The position numbers were made by a program, and so were the translations under genes. This document shows positions 50,870 to 58,422 of a stretch of DNA of 64,000 nucleotides, piece after piece (within the stretch, counting starts at the first letter, position 1; each line of letters begins with the position of its first letter). The notes under the pieces were generated by a model, which was given only the letters and a program-made list of their open reading frames with translations, searched no databases and was not told the DNA's origin. This stretch comes from an uncultured Bacteroidales bacterium (lineage in GTDB: Bacteria > Bacteroidota > Bacteroidia > Bacteroidales > UBA932): contig CAMYVB010000001.1 of assembly GCA_947302175.1 (NCBI GenBank), positions 154,397 through 218,396 on the forward strand, written 5' to 3'.

Positions 50870-51661
50870 TCAGAGTCCCTTGGCTTTGGCCTCGTCCCAA
50901 AGAGCGTCCATATCCTGCAGGGTCACTTCGCCGAATCTGCGTCCCTGCCTGATGAGCATGTCTTCGACGTATCCGAAACGGCGGCGGAATTTAGAGCAGG
51001 TCCTGCTCAGGGCCGCCTCGGGGTCTACGCCGTGGAGGCGGGCGGCGTTGATGACCGCAAAGAGGAGGTCGCCGAATTCGCCTTCCATTGCGTCGGGATC
51101 GCTGCTTTCGGCCGCTTCCATAGCTTCGGAAAGCTCTTCCTCGACCTTGGGCCACACGTCTTCTTTCTTCTCCCAGTCGAAACCGCATCCGCGGGCCTTT
51201 TCCTGCATGGACATGGCCTTGAGCATCGCGGGCATGGAATCGGGGATGCCGGACATGACGGTCTTGTTCCCGTCCTTTTCCTTAGCTTTGACTATCTCCC
51301 AGGTGTCGGCTATCTCTTTGGCTGTCAACTGCCTGTCCTTTTCGTCGCCGAAAACGTGGGGGTGGCGGAAGACCATCTTGCCGCACACTTTGTCCAGGCA
51401 GTCCGCAATATCAAATGCGCCCGTTTCCTCGCCTATCTTAGCGTAAAATACCATGTGGTAGAGCAGGTCTCCGATCTCCTTCGCAATGGCGGGAGAGTCT
51501 TTTTTCAGGATGGCATCGCTAAGCTCGTAAACTTCTTCTTCCGTCATCGGGCGTATGCTTTCCATCGTCTGCGCGGCGTTCCAAGGGCATTTTTCCCTCA
51601 GGGCGTCCATTATTTCGAGCAGGCGTGCGAAACTGGCTGTCTTTTCTTCCTTTGTGTGCAT
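50870..51661 (-). CDS. mazG: Nucleoside triphosphate pyrophosphohydrolase
   Basis: House-cleaning enzyme that hydrolyses NTPs to NMP and pyrophosphate. The start is ATG 51661 (MHTKEEKTASF), because the longer ORF runs through the promoter palindrome. It has 263 residues with two MazG modules: CPWNAAQTMESIRPMTEEEVYELSDAI and, later, EEELSEAMEAAES with EGEFGDLLFAVINAARL, carrying the Glu and Asp metal ligands. The gene heads the mazG-tcdA-prfA group and is transcribed from the bidirectional promoter at 51673-51695. Confidence 0.94.
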   Translation of the reverse strand: MHTKEEKTASFARLLEIMDALREKCPWNAAQTMESIRPMTEEEVYELSDAILKKDSPAIAKEIGDLLYHMVFYAKIGEETGAFDIADCLDKVCGKMVFRHPHVFGDEKDRQLTAKEIADTWEIVKAKEKDGNKTVMSGIPDSMPAMLKAMSMQEKARGCGFDWEKKEDVWPKVEEELSEAMEAAESSDPDAMEGEFGDLLFAVINAARLHGVDPEAALSRTCSKFRRRFGYVEDMLIRQGRRFGEVTLQDMDALWDEAKAKGL

Positions 51662-51695
51662 CGGAATTATTCTTATTTTTGCGGTGCAAAAATAA
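51651..51695. promoter_or_regulatory. Palindromic bidirectional promoter of mazG and the CoA-transferase gene
   Basis: A perfect inverted repeat, TTATTTTTGC (51673-51682) and GCAAAAATAA (51686-51695) around GGT, contains a -7 element on each strand: TATTTTTG at 51674-51681 (plus) and its exact complement at 51687-51694 (minus). The plus promoter also has TTTG at 51651-51654, 19 bases upstream. Predicted start sites are only a few bases apart, pointing away from each other. Confidence 0.7.
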
Positions 51696-51716
51696 CAAAT
51701 TAAGCGATACATCCCT

Positions 51717-53018
51717 ATGGAAGATATACGTTTCGTGTCGGCCGACGAGGCCGTTAGCCACATCCCGTCCAACTGTCACGTCCATCTCAGCAGCGTTGCC
51801 AGCGTGCCCCACATCCTCATCCAGGCGCTTTGCCGCAGGGCGGATGCCGGCGACGTGCGCGGCCTCCAGTTCCACCATTTCCACACCGAGGGTCCTGCGC
51901 CCTACTCGGAGCCCAAGTATGAAGGCATTTTCTTCGAGCAGGGCTTCTTCGTGGGCCCCAACGTGCGCGCAAACGTGAACGCCGGCTATGCAGACTATCT
52001 TCCCGTCCATCTCGGCGAGAGCCAGAAGCTCTACCGTGAAGGCTTCATCAAGCTCGGCGCCGCTCTCGTGCAGGTCTCTCGTCCCGACAAAAACGGATAT
52101 GTTTCGCTCGGCACCTCTGTCGACTGCTCTGTTGCGGCCATAGAATCCGCGGCGCTCAGGATAGGCGTCGTCAACCCCAACGTTCCCTACGCCCACGGCG
52201 ACCTTGTCCACATAAGCAGCTTTGACTACCTCGTTGAGGACGACACTCCGCTCGTTACCAAAGATTTCGCCGAGCCCACCCCCACCGAGGTGGAAATAGG
52301 CAAAAATTGCGCGGCCCTCGTCGAAGACGGCGACTGCATACAGATGGGCATAGGAGCCCTCCCCAACGCCCTGGCAGCCCAGCTGGGAGGTCACAAGAAC
52401 CTTGGCCTTCACACCGAGATGTTCGCCGACGGTCTTCTGCGCCTCATCAAGAAGGGCGTCATCAACGGCGAAAACAAGGCTATAGACAAGGGCAAGGTTG
52501 TCGCCTCGTTCCTCCTCGGCTCGCAGGAGGTTTACGACTTCATCAATGACAATCCTTCAGTCCTTATGAAGGATATAGGCTACACCAACGACCCCATGGT
52601 CATAGCCCAAAACCCTCATATGAAGGCCATCAACTCCGCCACCGAGGTGGACCTGACAGGACAGATCAGCGCCGACTCCATAGGCATGCGCATCTTCAGC
52701 GGCACCGGCGGTCAGCTCGAGTTCGTGCGCGGAGCCACCATGTCCAAAGGCGGCAAATCCATCACCGCCTTCGCGTCCCGCACCAACAAAGGCAAAAACA
52801 AGATTGTCGGCGCGCTCAACACAGGCGCCGGCGTCGTTACCCCCCGCGCAGATGCCCACTGGGTCGTGACCGAGTACGGTGCGGTGGACCTCTACGGCAA
52901 GTCGCTGCAGGAAAGGGCCAAGCTACTTATCAGCATAGCCCATCCCGACGACCGCGACGCCCTCGAAAAGGAAGCCTTCGAGCGCTTCGGCATGCATTTC
53001 CTGCATCTCGGAATCTGA
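51717..53018 (+). CDS. Acetyl-CoA hydrolase/transferase family CoA-transferase
   Basis: A 433-residue family I-type CoA-transferase, related to 4-hydroxybutyrate and acetate/butyrate CoA-transferases. The N-terminal half begins VSADEAVSHIPSNCHVHLSS and the C-terminal half carries SGTGGQLEFVRGA, the motif with the catalytic Glu that forms the glutamyl-CoA intermediate, and NTGAGVVTPRADAHWVVTEYG. It probably links acyl-CoA to acetate in fermentation; the specific acyl group is not readable. Codon use resembles that of ackA and pta. It is transcribed from the plus arm of the bidirectional promoter. Confidence 0.88.
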   Translation: MEDIRFVSADEAVSHIPSNCHVHLSSVASVPHILIQALCRRADAGDVRGLQFHHFHTEGPAPYSEPKYEGIFFEQGFFVGPNVRANVNAGYADYLPVHLGESQKLYREGFIKLGAALVQVSRPDKNGYVSLGTSVDCSVAAIESAALRIGVVNPNVPYAHGDLVHISSFDYLVEDDTPLVTKDFAEPTPTEVEIGKNCAALVEDGDCIQMGIGALPNALAAQLGGHKNLGLHTEMFADGLLRLIKKGVINGENKAIDKGKVVASFLLGSQEVYDFINDNPSVLMKDIGYTNDPMVIAQNPHMKAINSATEVDLTGQISADSIGMRIFSGTGGQLEFVRGATMSKGGKSITAFASRTNKGKNKIVGALNTGAGVVTPRADAHWVVTEYGAVDLYGKSLQERAKLLISIAHPDDRDALEKEAFERFGMHFLHLGI

Positions 53019-53047
53019 TTTGCAGGGCCTTTCCCCGGCGTTTTGTC

Positions 53048-53926
53048 ATGTTGTCACTTAGAGATAAAGCTCCATCCTATCTGCTCGGCAAGAGCCAGAT
53101 GGTATATATGGTGACGTTAGCCGCCTTCTTTTCCATCTTTTTCCTTGCCGTGACCCTGTCCTTATCGACTGGGCCCTGGACAGGGATGCCTGCGATCGAA
53201 GTGTTCAATTTCTGCGTGACTTTCTTTATCATAGCCCTTTGCGCGGTAATCGTCGATAAGAGGCTGCAGTATCTCGCGGGCAAGAAAGGGACCCTGACGC
53301 TCGGCGGCTATGTCGCATGGAACGTTGCTGAAGCGCTCCTCGTTGCCCTGCTATACTGCCTCTATCTCTATATCCTCCCCCTTACGGGGCGCAGTGTGCC
53401 GGACGAAATCACCCCTGTGTTCCTCGTGCAGGCATTCGCCTTCTGCCTCATCGCCCTTGGCATACCTTACCTCGTGGCCGGAATGTTCTTCGCCCTCCAG
53501 GAAAAGGACAACATAATACGCATGACCAACTACGCCGACGTTGTCTCCGACGAGTCCCTCCCCATCCAGGACGAGCAGAAAATCACCCTTTTCGACAACA
53601 ACGGCACGCTCAAGCTCTCCGTCAGCCAGAACAATCTCTACTACATCGAGTCCGACGACAACTATATAAAGGTATGGTACATGGATGCGGCGGGAGTGCT
53701 GAAGCAGTACATGCTGCGCTGCCGGCTCAAAACCGTCGAGGACAGTTTCCGGGACAGCAGCCTGATGCGCTGCAACCGCAAGTACATAGTCAATATGACG
53801 AAGGTAAAAGTCCTCTCGAAAGAAAAGGGCGGCTACTATCTGGACCTCGGGACCGAAGCCATCGATCCCATCCCCGTAACTAAGACATACGAGGAGGCCA
53901 TACTTACGAGATTCAACTCCCGCTGA
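53048..53926 (+). CDS. Membrane-bound LytTR family transcriptional regulator
   Basis: A 292-residue protein with four predicted transmembrane helices in the first 160 residues and a C-terminal LytTR DNA-binding domain (residues about 185-290; NNLYYIESDDNYIKVWY, MLRCRLKTVEDSF, LMRCNRKYIVNMTKV). No receiver domain is present, so signal input, if any, comes through the membrane part. Such proteins are frequent in Bacteroidota. It begins 29 bases after the CoA-transferase and may be co-transcribed. Its stop abuts that of DUF4293. Confidence 0.88.
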   Translation: MLSLRDKAPSYLLGKSQMVYMVTLAAFFSIFFLAVTLSLSTGPWTGMPAIEVFNFCVTFFIIALCAVIVDKRLQYLAGKKGTLTLGGYVAWNVAEALLVALLYCLYLYILPLTGRSVPDEITPVFLVQAFAFCLIALGIPYLVAGMFFALQEKDNIIRMTNYADVVSDESLPIQDEQKITLFDNNGTLKLSVSQNNLYYIESDDNYIKVWYMDAAGVLKQYMLRCRLKTVEDSFRDSSLMRCNRKYIVNMTKVKVLSKEKGGYYLDLGTEAIDPIPVTKTYEEAILTRFNSR

Positions 53927-54361
53927 TTATTTTTTCCTGCTTTTGCGGGGCTTGCCTGAGCGCAGGCGCGAAAAACTCTCCACCATCATCTGGTCCGAGA
54001 GTATGCCTCTGGCTGCCAGAATGTCGAGAATGACGCAGATTATGGGGAAAATGGACGTGAGCTTGAAAATCATCACATCCCTGGTGGCGAACCAGTCCAC
54101 CACGAGCCATACCTGCAGGGCGAGGGTTATGATGGCTGCAAGCACCGCGGTGCGCATCTGGAATACTCTGAACTTATAGGAAGTAAGCGCGAGGAAGTCC
54201 AGCAGGGAGATTATTATAAGTAGTATAAGGTAGGGGAGATAAGCGCTGTATTTAATTGCCTCGGGTTCTGCGCCGGGCATGACGGCCTTGACTGAAAAAA
54301 TCATCGCCACCATAAGGGCGGTGGCTATTGCAAGGTAAAGGGTCTGTATTCTCTGCCACAT
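53927..54361 (-). CDS. DUF4293 family membrane protein
   Basis: A 144-residue protein with four hydrophobic helices (starting MWQRIQTLYLAIATALMVAM) and a basic C-terminal tail (RLRSGKPRKSRKK). This pattern is the DUF4293 family of Bacteroidota, of unknown function, often near rho in related genomes; rho is not seen here. The stop directly abuts the stop of the LytTR gene, leaving no space for a terminator. It is preceded by a -7 element at 54384-54391. Confidence 0.85.
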   Translation of the reverse strand: MWQRIQTLYLAIATALMVAMIFSVKAVMPGAEPEAIKYSAYLPYLILLIIISLLDFLALTSYKFRVFQMRTAVLAAIITLALQVWLVVDWFATRDVMIFKLTSIFPIICVILDILAARGILSDQMMVESFSRLRSGKPRKSRKK

Positions 54362-54375
54362 TGTGATTGGTCAAT

Positions 54376-54391
54376 TACTTTTGCAAAAATA
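54376..54391. promoter_or_regulatory. Back-to-back -7 elements between DUF4293 and the TM2 gene
   Basis: TACTTTTG (54376-54383, plus) is directly followed by CAAAAATA (54384-54391, minus TATTTTTG). Another TACTTTTG lies at 54414-54421 on the plus strand. No -33 elements are seen for any of them. Confidence 0.45.
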
Positions 54392-54453
54392 GGATTAATT
54401 CAAGAATAATGCTTACTTTTGAGCATTGCAATACTTTTTAATACAGTTTTATC

Positions 54454-54864
54454 ATGAAAAAACTCATTGTTACCATCGTTGCACTGCTTTCCATGGCAGC
54501 ATTTGCTTCAGCAGCGAACTACACCGTAAATGAGGAAGCCGTCGACGCCCTCATCGAGAATTCCGCCGCCATCACCTCTGTTGATGTTTGCGCCCAGGCC
54601 GTCGCCACTTCTTCCTCGACCGCAGTTGCTGCAAAGGCAATCCAGCCTGTCGTTGCCCTCATTCTCGACTTCTTCCTCGGAGGTTTCGGCGTCCATCGTC
54701 ACTACATGGGCACTTCCAAAGCCATGTGGGCCCTCTACACCTTCACCCTGGGCGGCATATTCGGCATCGTCCCTCTGGTCGACCTTATCATGCTTATCAT
54801 AGGCACGGTCAACGACGACATCTCCCGCTACATAGGGAACACCAGCTTCTTCATGTGGGCATAG
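54454..54864 (+). CDS. TM2 domain-containing protein
   Basis: A 136-residue protein with a signal-like N terminus (MKKLIVTIVALLSMAAFASAA), a spacer of about 45 residues, and a C-terminal TM2 domain: two hydrophobic helices around LDFFLGGFGVHRHYMGTSKAMW and GIFGIVPLVDLIMLIIG. TM2 proteins are small membrane proteins of unclear function. It heads a same-strand cluster of envelope-type genes (LolA-like, YidD-like, two repeat/membrane proteins). Upstream has two TAnnTTTG elements. Confidence 0.85.
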   Translation: MKKLIVTIVALLSMAAFASAANYTVNEEAVDALIENSAAITSVDVCAQAVATSSSTAVAAKAIQPVVALILDFFLGGFGVHRHYMGTSKAMWALYTFTLGGIFGIVPLVDLIMLIIGTVNDDISRYIGNTSFFMWA

Positions 54865-54868
54865 GGCT

Positions 54869-55579
54869 TTGACTCCCTTTCGCCGCATACTGATCCTCCT
54901 TGCCGTCGGACTTCTAACTCTCCCGGCCTCTGCCCAGCGCAGGGCGTCAGCGGATGTTGAAGTAAAAACGGTAATGGACGGGAAAGTGAGCACCGTCACC
55001 AAAACCGTCTACGTTTCAAGCAACGGACGTGCGGTGACGGTGTTTCGCCGTCCCGACTTCTACTATGCACTTACCAACCCCAAGGGAGAGCTGAAGCTTT
55101 ATTTCCCCTCTTCCAATGAGGTTTTTTCAAGGACTGACCCTGCCCTCGCCTCCGGCGAAGAGCTCCTGATGCTTTTCCTTCTCGGGCGCGCCTCCGACCT
55201 CGGTCTGTCCAATTTCGGCTACAAAGGCTCAGTGTCGGTTCGTGAAGAAGGCTTTATTAAGCGCACTTTCACGTCACCCGAGGCCGCCCGCCCTACCGTT
55301 GAGATAGTCTACGACAACTATCTTCCCATCTATTGCTGCTACACCGACCCTTCCGGCAGGGTCCTGAGCAAAAAATACTTCTCCCACTACATAAGGGAGA
55401 GCCGTTTCGTCTTCCCCGGCCGCGTCGACGACATTACCTACAACGCTCATAAGAAGGATTCCACCGTCGTCCGCACCCTCTACTCCAATCTGCAGATAGA
55501 TTCTTCAGCTCCCGAGTTTGATTTTGAAATCCCCGCGGGAGCAAAGCCGGTCCAAATCGATCCCACAACGCTCAAATGA
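54869..55579 (+). CDS. Secreted LolA-like hypothetical protein
   Basis: A 236-residue protein with a signal peptide ending near ASAQ (residue 23). The body is rich in beta strands (VVKTVMDGKVSTVTKT-like repeats, FYYALTNPKGELKLYFPSSNEVFSRTD) and ends DFEIPAGAKPVQID, a tail seen in LolA-fold lipid-carrier proteins. Identification is tentative. The start is TTG, 4 bases after the TM2 gene, and the stop overlaps the YidD-like ATG, so it is firmly inside the operon. Confidence 0.65.
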   Translation: MTPFRRILILLAVGLLTLPASAQRRASADVEVKTVMDGKVSTVTKTVYVSSNGRAVTVFRRPDFYYALTNPKGELKLYFPSSNEVFSRTDPALASGEELLMLFLLGRASDLGLSNFGYKGSVSVREEGFIKRTFTSPEAARPTVEIVYDNYLPIYCCYTDPSGRVLSKKYFSHYIRESRFVFPGRVDDITYNAHKKDSTVVRTLYSNLQIDSSAPEFDFEIPAGAKPVQIDPTTLK

Positions 55580-55950
55580 GGCGCTTCCTACTGCTGGTTT
55601 TCCTTCTGCTCCCTGCCGTTTTGAAGGCAGGAGAGCCGGACAGGGACTTGATTCTCGGAGCCGATTTTTCTTCAAAAGTAATTAAGGAGGAAGCCCCCAA
55701 AGACATCTCTAAGGTCGAAGAGGCCCTGTACAAAGTGGATAAGCAGCTCACCGGGCGCTGCTACTTCAATCCTCCCTGCTACCTTTTCTTCGGGCAGGCC
55801 GTACGCGAGCTGGGCTTTGTCCCTGCCGTTTTCGCCACTTCAGACCGCATCCTCCGCTGCACGAGGATAGGCATGGTCCTGGAAAAGTTCGACGAAGACC
55901 ACAGACATATAGACGAGGGTCCCGAGGCCTACAGACTTTCGAAAAAATGA
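55576..55950 (+). CDS. YidD-like protein with signal peptide
   Basis: A 124-residue protein. The region CYFNPPCYLFFGQAVRELGF, followed by SDRILRCTRIG, matches the YidD family (CRFxPxCSxY...RILRCxP), proteins that improve membrane protein insertion by YidC. Unlike standard YidD, it has an N-terminal signal-like segment (MRRFLLLVFLLLPAVLKAGE) and about 35 extra residues before the Cys motif, so it may be periplasmic or a divergent paralogue. ATG and stop overlap both neighbours (ATGA junctions). Confidence 0.75.
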   Translation: MRRFLLLVFLLLPAVLKAGEPDRDLILGADFSSKVIKEEAPKDISKVEEALYKVDKQLTGRCYFNPPCYLFFGQAVRELGFVPAVFATSDRILRCTRIGMVLEKFDEDHRHIDEGPEAYRLSKK

Positions 55951-56792
55951 AGAAGGTCTTCCTGACTCTGGTATTATCCTTTATTTCGCTTTGCTGCGTT
56001 GCCCAGGGAGAAAGGAAATGGGCTTCGTCAGACTACGATTTCGTCCTGTATCTCATAGACAACGACCTTAAGCAGGACGCCCTTTTCCTGCTTAACAATT
56101 CTTCCTACCATCCGTCCGACACCCTCGATTTTCTTCGCGGATGGACAGATTACTTTCTTAAGGACCTCCCCGGAGCGTTGGAGTCCTTCTCAAAGCTGGA
56201 CGCCTGCTCTCCATTCTATGAGAAGGCGCTTTTCTATAGCGTCGCCATGGATGCTCATCTGGGAAGATACGATAGCGCCTTGTCGAGGCTATCTTCTTAC
56301 AAGGGCCCTAAAAAGGAGCTTGAAAGCCTCCAGGGGGCGGGTCTTGCCTTGCTGCGCAACGATCCGGAGGGTTTCTCCCGGTCTTCTCAGAACTTCACTT
56401 TCTCAGACCAGGCCCTCTACGAACCGGAGAAAATACTCTCCGACATCTACAAGAAAAGGTACGAAACTCCCCAAAAGAGTCCGCTGCTTGCCGCAGCCGC
56501 TTCAGCCGTTGTCCCCGGACTTGGGAAAATATACGCCGGGCGCACGGGAGAGGGCGTTTCGTCATTCCTTATAACCGGCGCCCTCGGCGCCATCACCGCC
56601 GAACATTGGATAAAGGACGGCCCCAAAGACTGGAAAACCATAGTGTCCGGTCTTGCCTGCGCCGTATTCTATATAGGTAATATATACGGCAGCTACGTCT
56701 CCGTGAGCATAAGCAACCAGAACTTACGCGATGCGCAAGAAACTGTTATTCTGTATAATATCCATATTCCTCTGCGCTCCGTTTTCAACTAG
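55947..56792 (+). CDS. Helical-repeat protein with C-terminal membrane segments (paralogue A)
   Basis: A 281-residue protein with a signal peptide (LSFISLCCVAQ), TPR-like helical pairs at about residues 25-170, and a C-terminal hydrophobic region (AAASAVVPGLGKIYAGRTGEGVSSFLITGALGAI, then GLACAVFYIGNIYGSYVSV) with about three helices. The PGLGKIYAGRTGEG motif resembles the P-G-x-G-x-x-Y-x-G segment of DUF5683/TM2-like proteins. The next gene has the same architecture. Its 3' end overlaps the next gene by 62 bases. No function is known. Confidence 0.75.
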   Translation: MKKVFLTLVLSFISLCCVAQGERKWASSDYDFVLYLIDNDLKQDALFLLNNSSYHPSDTLDFLRGWTDYFLKDLPGALESFSKLDACSPFYEKALFYSVAMDAHLGRYDSALSRLSSYKGPKKELESLQGAGLALLRNDPEGFSRSSQNFTFSDQALYEPEKILSDIYKKRYETPQKSPLLAAAASAVVPGLGKIYAGRTGEGVSSFLITGALGAITAEHWIKDGPKDWKTIVSGLACAVFYIGNIYGSYVSVSISNQNLRDAQETVILYNIHIPLRSVFN

Positions 56793-57507
56793 CGGGAAGT
56801 CTCCCGGGCAGCTTGCGCTGGAATGTGAAAGAGTGGTTTTCGAAGGAGGATCGCTCGAGGAGATTAACGCTGCGCTCATGCTCAAGGCAAATTGCTATAA
56901 GGAGCTCGGAAGATACGAAGATGCTTACCTGACTCTTGAAAGGGTTAGGATGTACGCTCTCGACCCTCTCGAGCAGCAGGACGTGTTGTATAACGAGCAG
57001 TTGTGCGCTTTCCTGTCAGGCGATTTTACAAGGGCCTGCGCCCTTGCCGAAGAAGTCAGCCCCTGGAATGAGGAAACGCTTCTGATCGACGCCCTTTCTT
57101 ATTGCTACGCAGGTAATTACGAGAAGGCGGAGCATTATGCTGCGGTGTATATGCGTTTCATAGGAAAGGACAGCAGGGAGGTCCGCGACTTTTTCAGGGA
57201 TGCTCCGAAGCGTAAGAATTCCACCACGGCTATGATCCTTTCTTTCCTTCCCCCTGCCGGTCATTTCTATACCGGGGAATATGGTGAGGGTATGCTATCC
57301 ATGGGGCTTAATGCCGCTGCCGCTGCTTTCACAGCCCTTAATCTGGCGTACGGGTATTGGATTACCGGCTTTGTCGGCGGCGGAATCGCCCTCGACCACA
57401 CTTTCATGGGCAATCAGGAGCGCACCGCAGCCCTGGTCGAGCGATATAACACCAATTCCGCCATTGCTTTCGGTGATTCATTAAAAGCATTCCTTGCTGC
57501 ACAATAG
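56731..57507 (+). CDS. Helical-repeat protein with C-terminal membrane segments (paralogue B)
   Basis: A 258-residue protein with signal peptide (MRKKLLFCIISIFLCAPFSTSG), TPR-like repeats (EINAALMLKANCYKELGRYEDAYLTLERV, ALSYCYAGNYEKAEHYAAVYM) and a C-terminal membrane part (ILSFLPPAGHFYTGEYGEGMLSMGLNAAAAAFTALNLAYGYWITG). The architecture mirrors the previous gene, suggesting an ancient duplication. The whole signal peptide is encoded inside the last 62 bases of the preceding gene. It ends the cluster; a new promoter follows 14 bases later. Confidence 0.76.
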   Translation: MRKKLLFCIISIFLCAPFSTSGKSPGQLALECERVVFEGGSLEEINAALMLKANCYKELGRYEDAYLTLERVRMYALDPLEQQDVLYNEQLCAFLSGDFTRACALAEEVSPWNEETLLIDALSYCYAGNYEKAEHYAAVYMRFIGKDSREVRDFFRDAPKRKNSTTAMILSFLPPAGHFYTGEYGEGMLSMGLNAAAAAFTALNLAYGYWITGFVGGGIALDHTFMGNQERTAALVERYNTNSAIAFGDSLKAFLAAQ

Positions 57508-57520
57508 AAACATTTTTTCT

Positions 57521-57528
57521 TATATTTG
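57521..57528 (+). promoter_or_regulatory. -7 element of the nucleoside phosphorylase gene
   Basis: TATATTTG matches the consensus. It overlaps the GTG start listed in the ORF track (57528), favouring the downstream ATG at 57546. No -33 TTTG was found. Confidence 0.5.
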
Positions 57529-57545
57529 TGAAAATTGATATAACT

Positions 57546-58415
57546 ATGCGCATACCTGAATCAGAACTTATAATCAACGCAGACGGCTCCGTATTCCATC
57601 TCCACGTAAAGCCGGAGCAGCTTGCAGACAAAGTCATACTTGTCGGCGACCCCGGCCGAGTCGAGCTCTTCGTCCCCTATATGGAAAAAATCGAGAGCCG
57701 CACGGCCTCCCGTGAATTCGTTTCCATGACAGGATGGTACAAAGGCACCCGCTTCACCATTCTCTCCACCGGCATAGGCTGCGACAATATCGACATCGTC
57801 ATGACCGAGCTGGACGCCCTTGCCAACGTCGACTTCAAGACCCGCGAGGTTCTTCCTGTCCACAGGACCCTCGACGTGCTGCGCATCGGCACCTGTGGCG
57901 CCATCCAGCCTGATGTCCCCCTCGGATCATTCATCTTCTCCCACATTTCCATCGGCTGCGACGGCCTTCTCAACTGGTACAACGACAGGGATTCCATCGC
58001 CCTGACAGACTTCGAGGAAGCCTTCAAGAAGCATGTCAATTGGAACAAGCACCTTCCCGATCCTTATTTCGTGCGTGCATCCGACAAGCTCATCAAAGCT
58101 TTCGAAAAAGACACCGTCCGTGGCATGACCATAGCAGCATCCGGCTTCTACGGCCCTCAGGGACGCGTTGTCCGTCAGGGTCTTGCCATGCCCGACATGC
58201 TCAGGGACTTCGAGAGTTTCGAGTACCAGGGCTGGAGGATCACCAATTTCGAGATGGAAGGTTCCGCAGTCGCAGGCATGGCCGCAAAGCTCGGACACAA
58301 CGCCGGCACGGTCTGCTGCGCCATAGCCCACCGTCACCACAAAGCTGCCAACACCAACTACGCTCCCAGGATCAACGAGCTCATCGCCCTCAGCCTTGAG
58401 CGCATGTCGCAGTAG
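57546..58415 (+). CDS. Nucleoside phosphorylase (uridine phosphorylase type)
   Basis: A 289-residue cytosolic enzyme that phosphorolyses a nucleoside to base and ribose 1-phosphate. The start is ATG 57546 (MRIPES). Family features are SIFHLHVKPEQ-like N terminus, VILVGDPGRVELF with the phosphate-binding Gly-Arg, FTILSTGIGCDNIDIVMTELDAL, IGTCGAIQ, and NFEMEGSAVAGMAAKLGH, the purine/uridine phosphorylase family signature. Uridine is the likely substrate by similarity to the long Bacteroidota enzymes; purines cannot be excluded. Confidence 0.9.
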   Translation: MRIPESELIINADGSVFHLHVKPEQLADKVILVGDPGRVELFVPYMEKIESRTASREFVSMTGWYKGTRFTILSTGIGCDNIDIVMTELDALANVDFKTREVLPVHRTLDVLRIGTCGAIQPDVPLGSFIFSHISIGCDGLLNWYNDRDSIALTDFEEAFKKHVNWNKHLPDPYFVRASDKLIKAFEKDTVRGMTIAASGFYGPQGRVVRQGLAMPDMLRDFESFEYQGWRITNFEMEGSAVAGMAAKLGHNAGTVCCAIAHRHHKAANTNYAPRINELIALSLERMSQ

Positions 58416-58422
58416 TTTTGCC

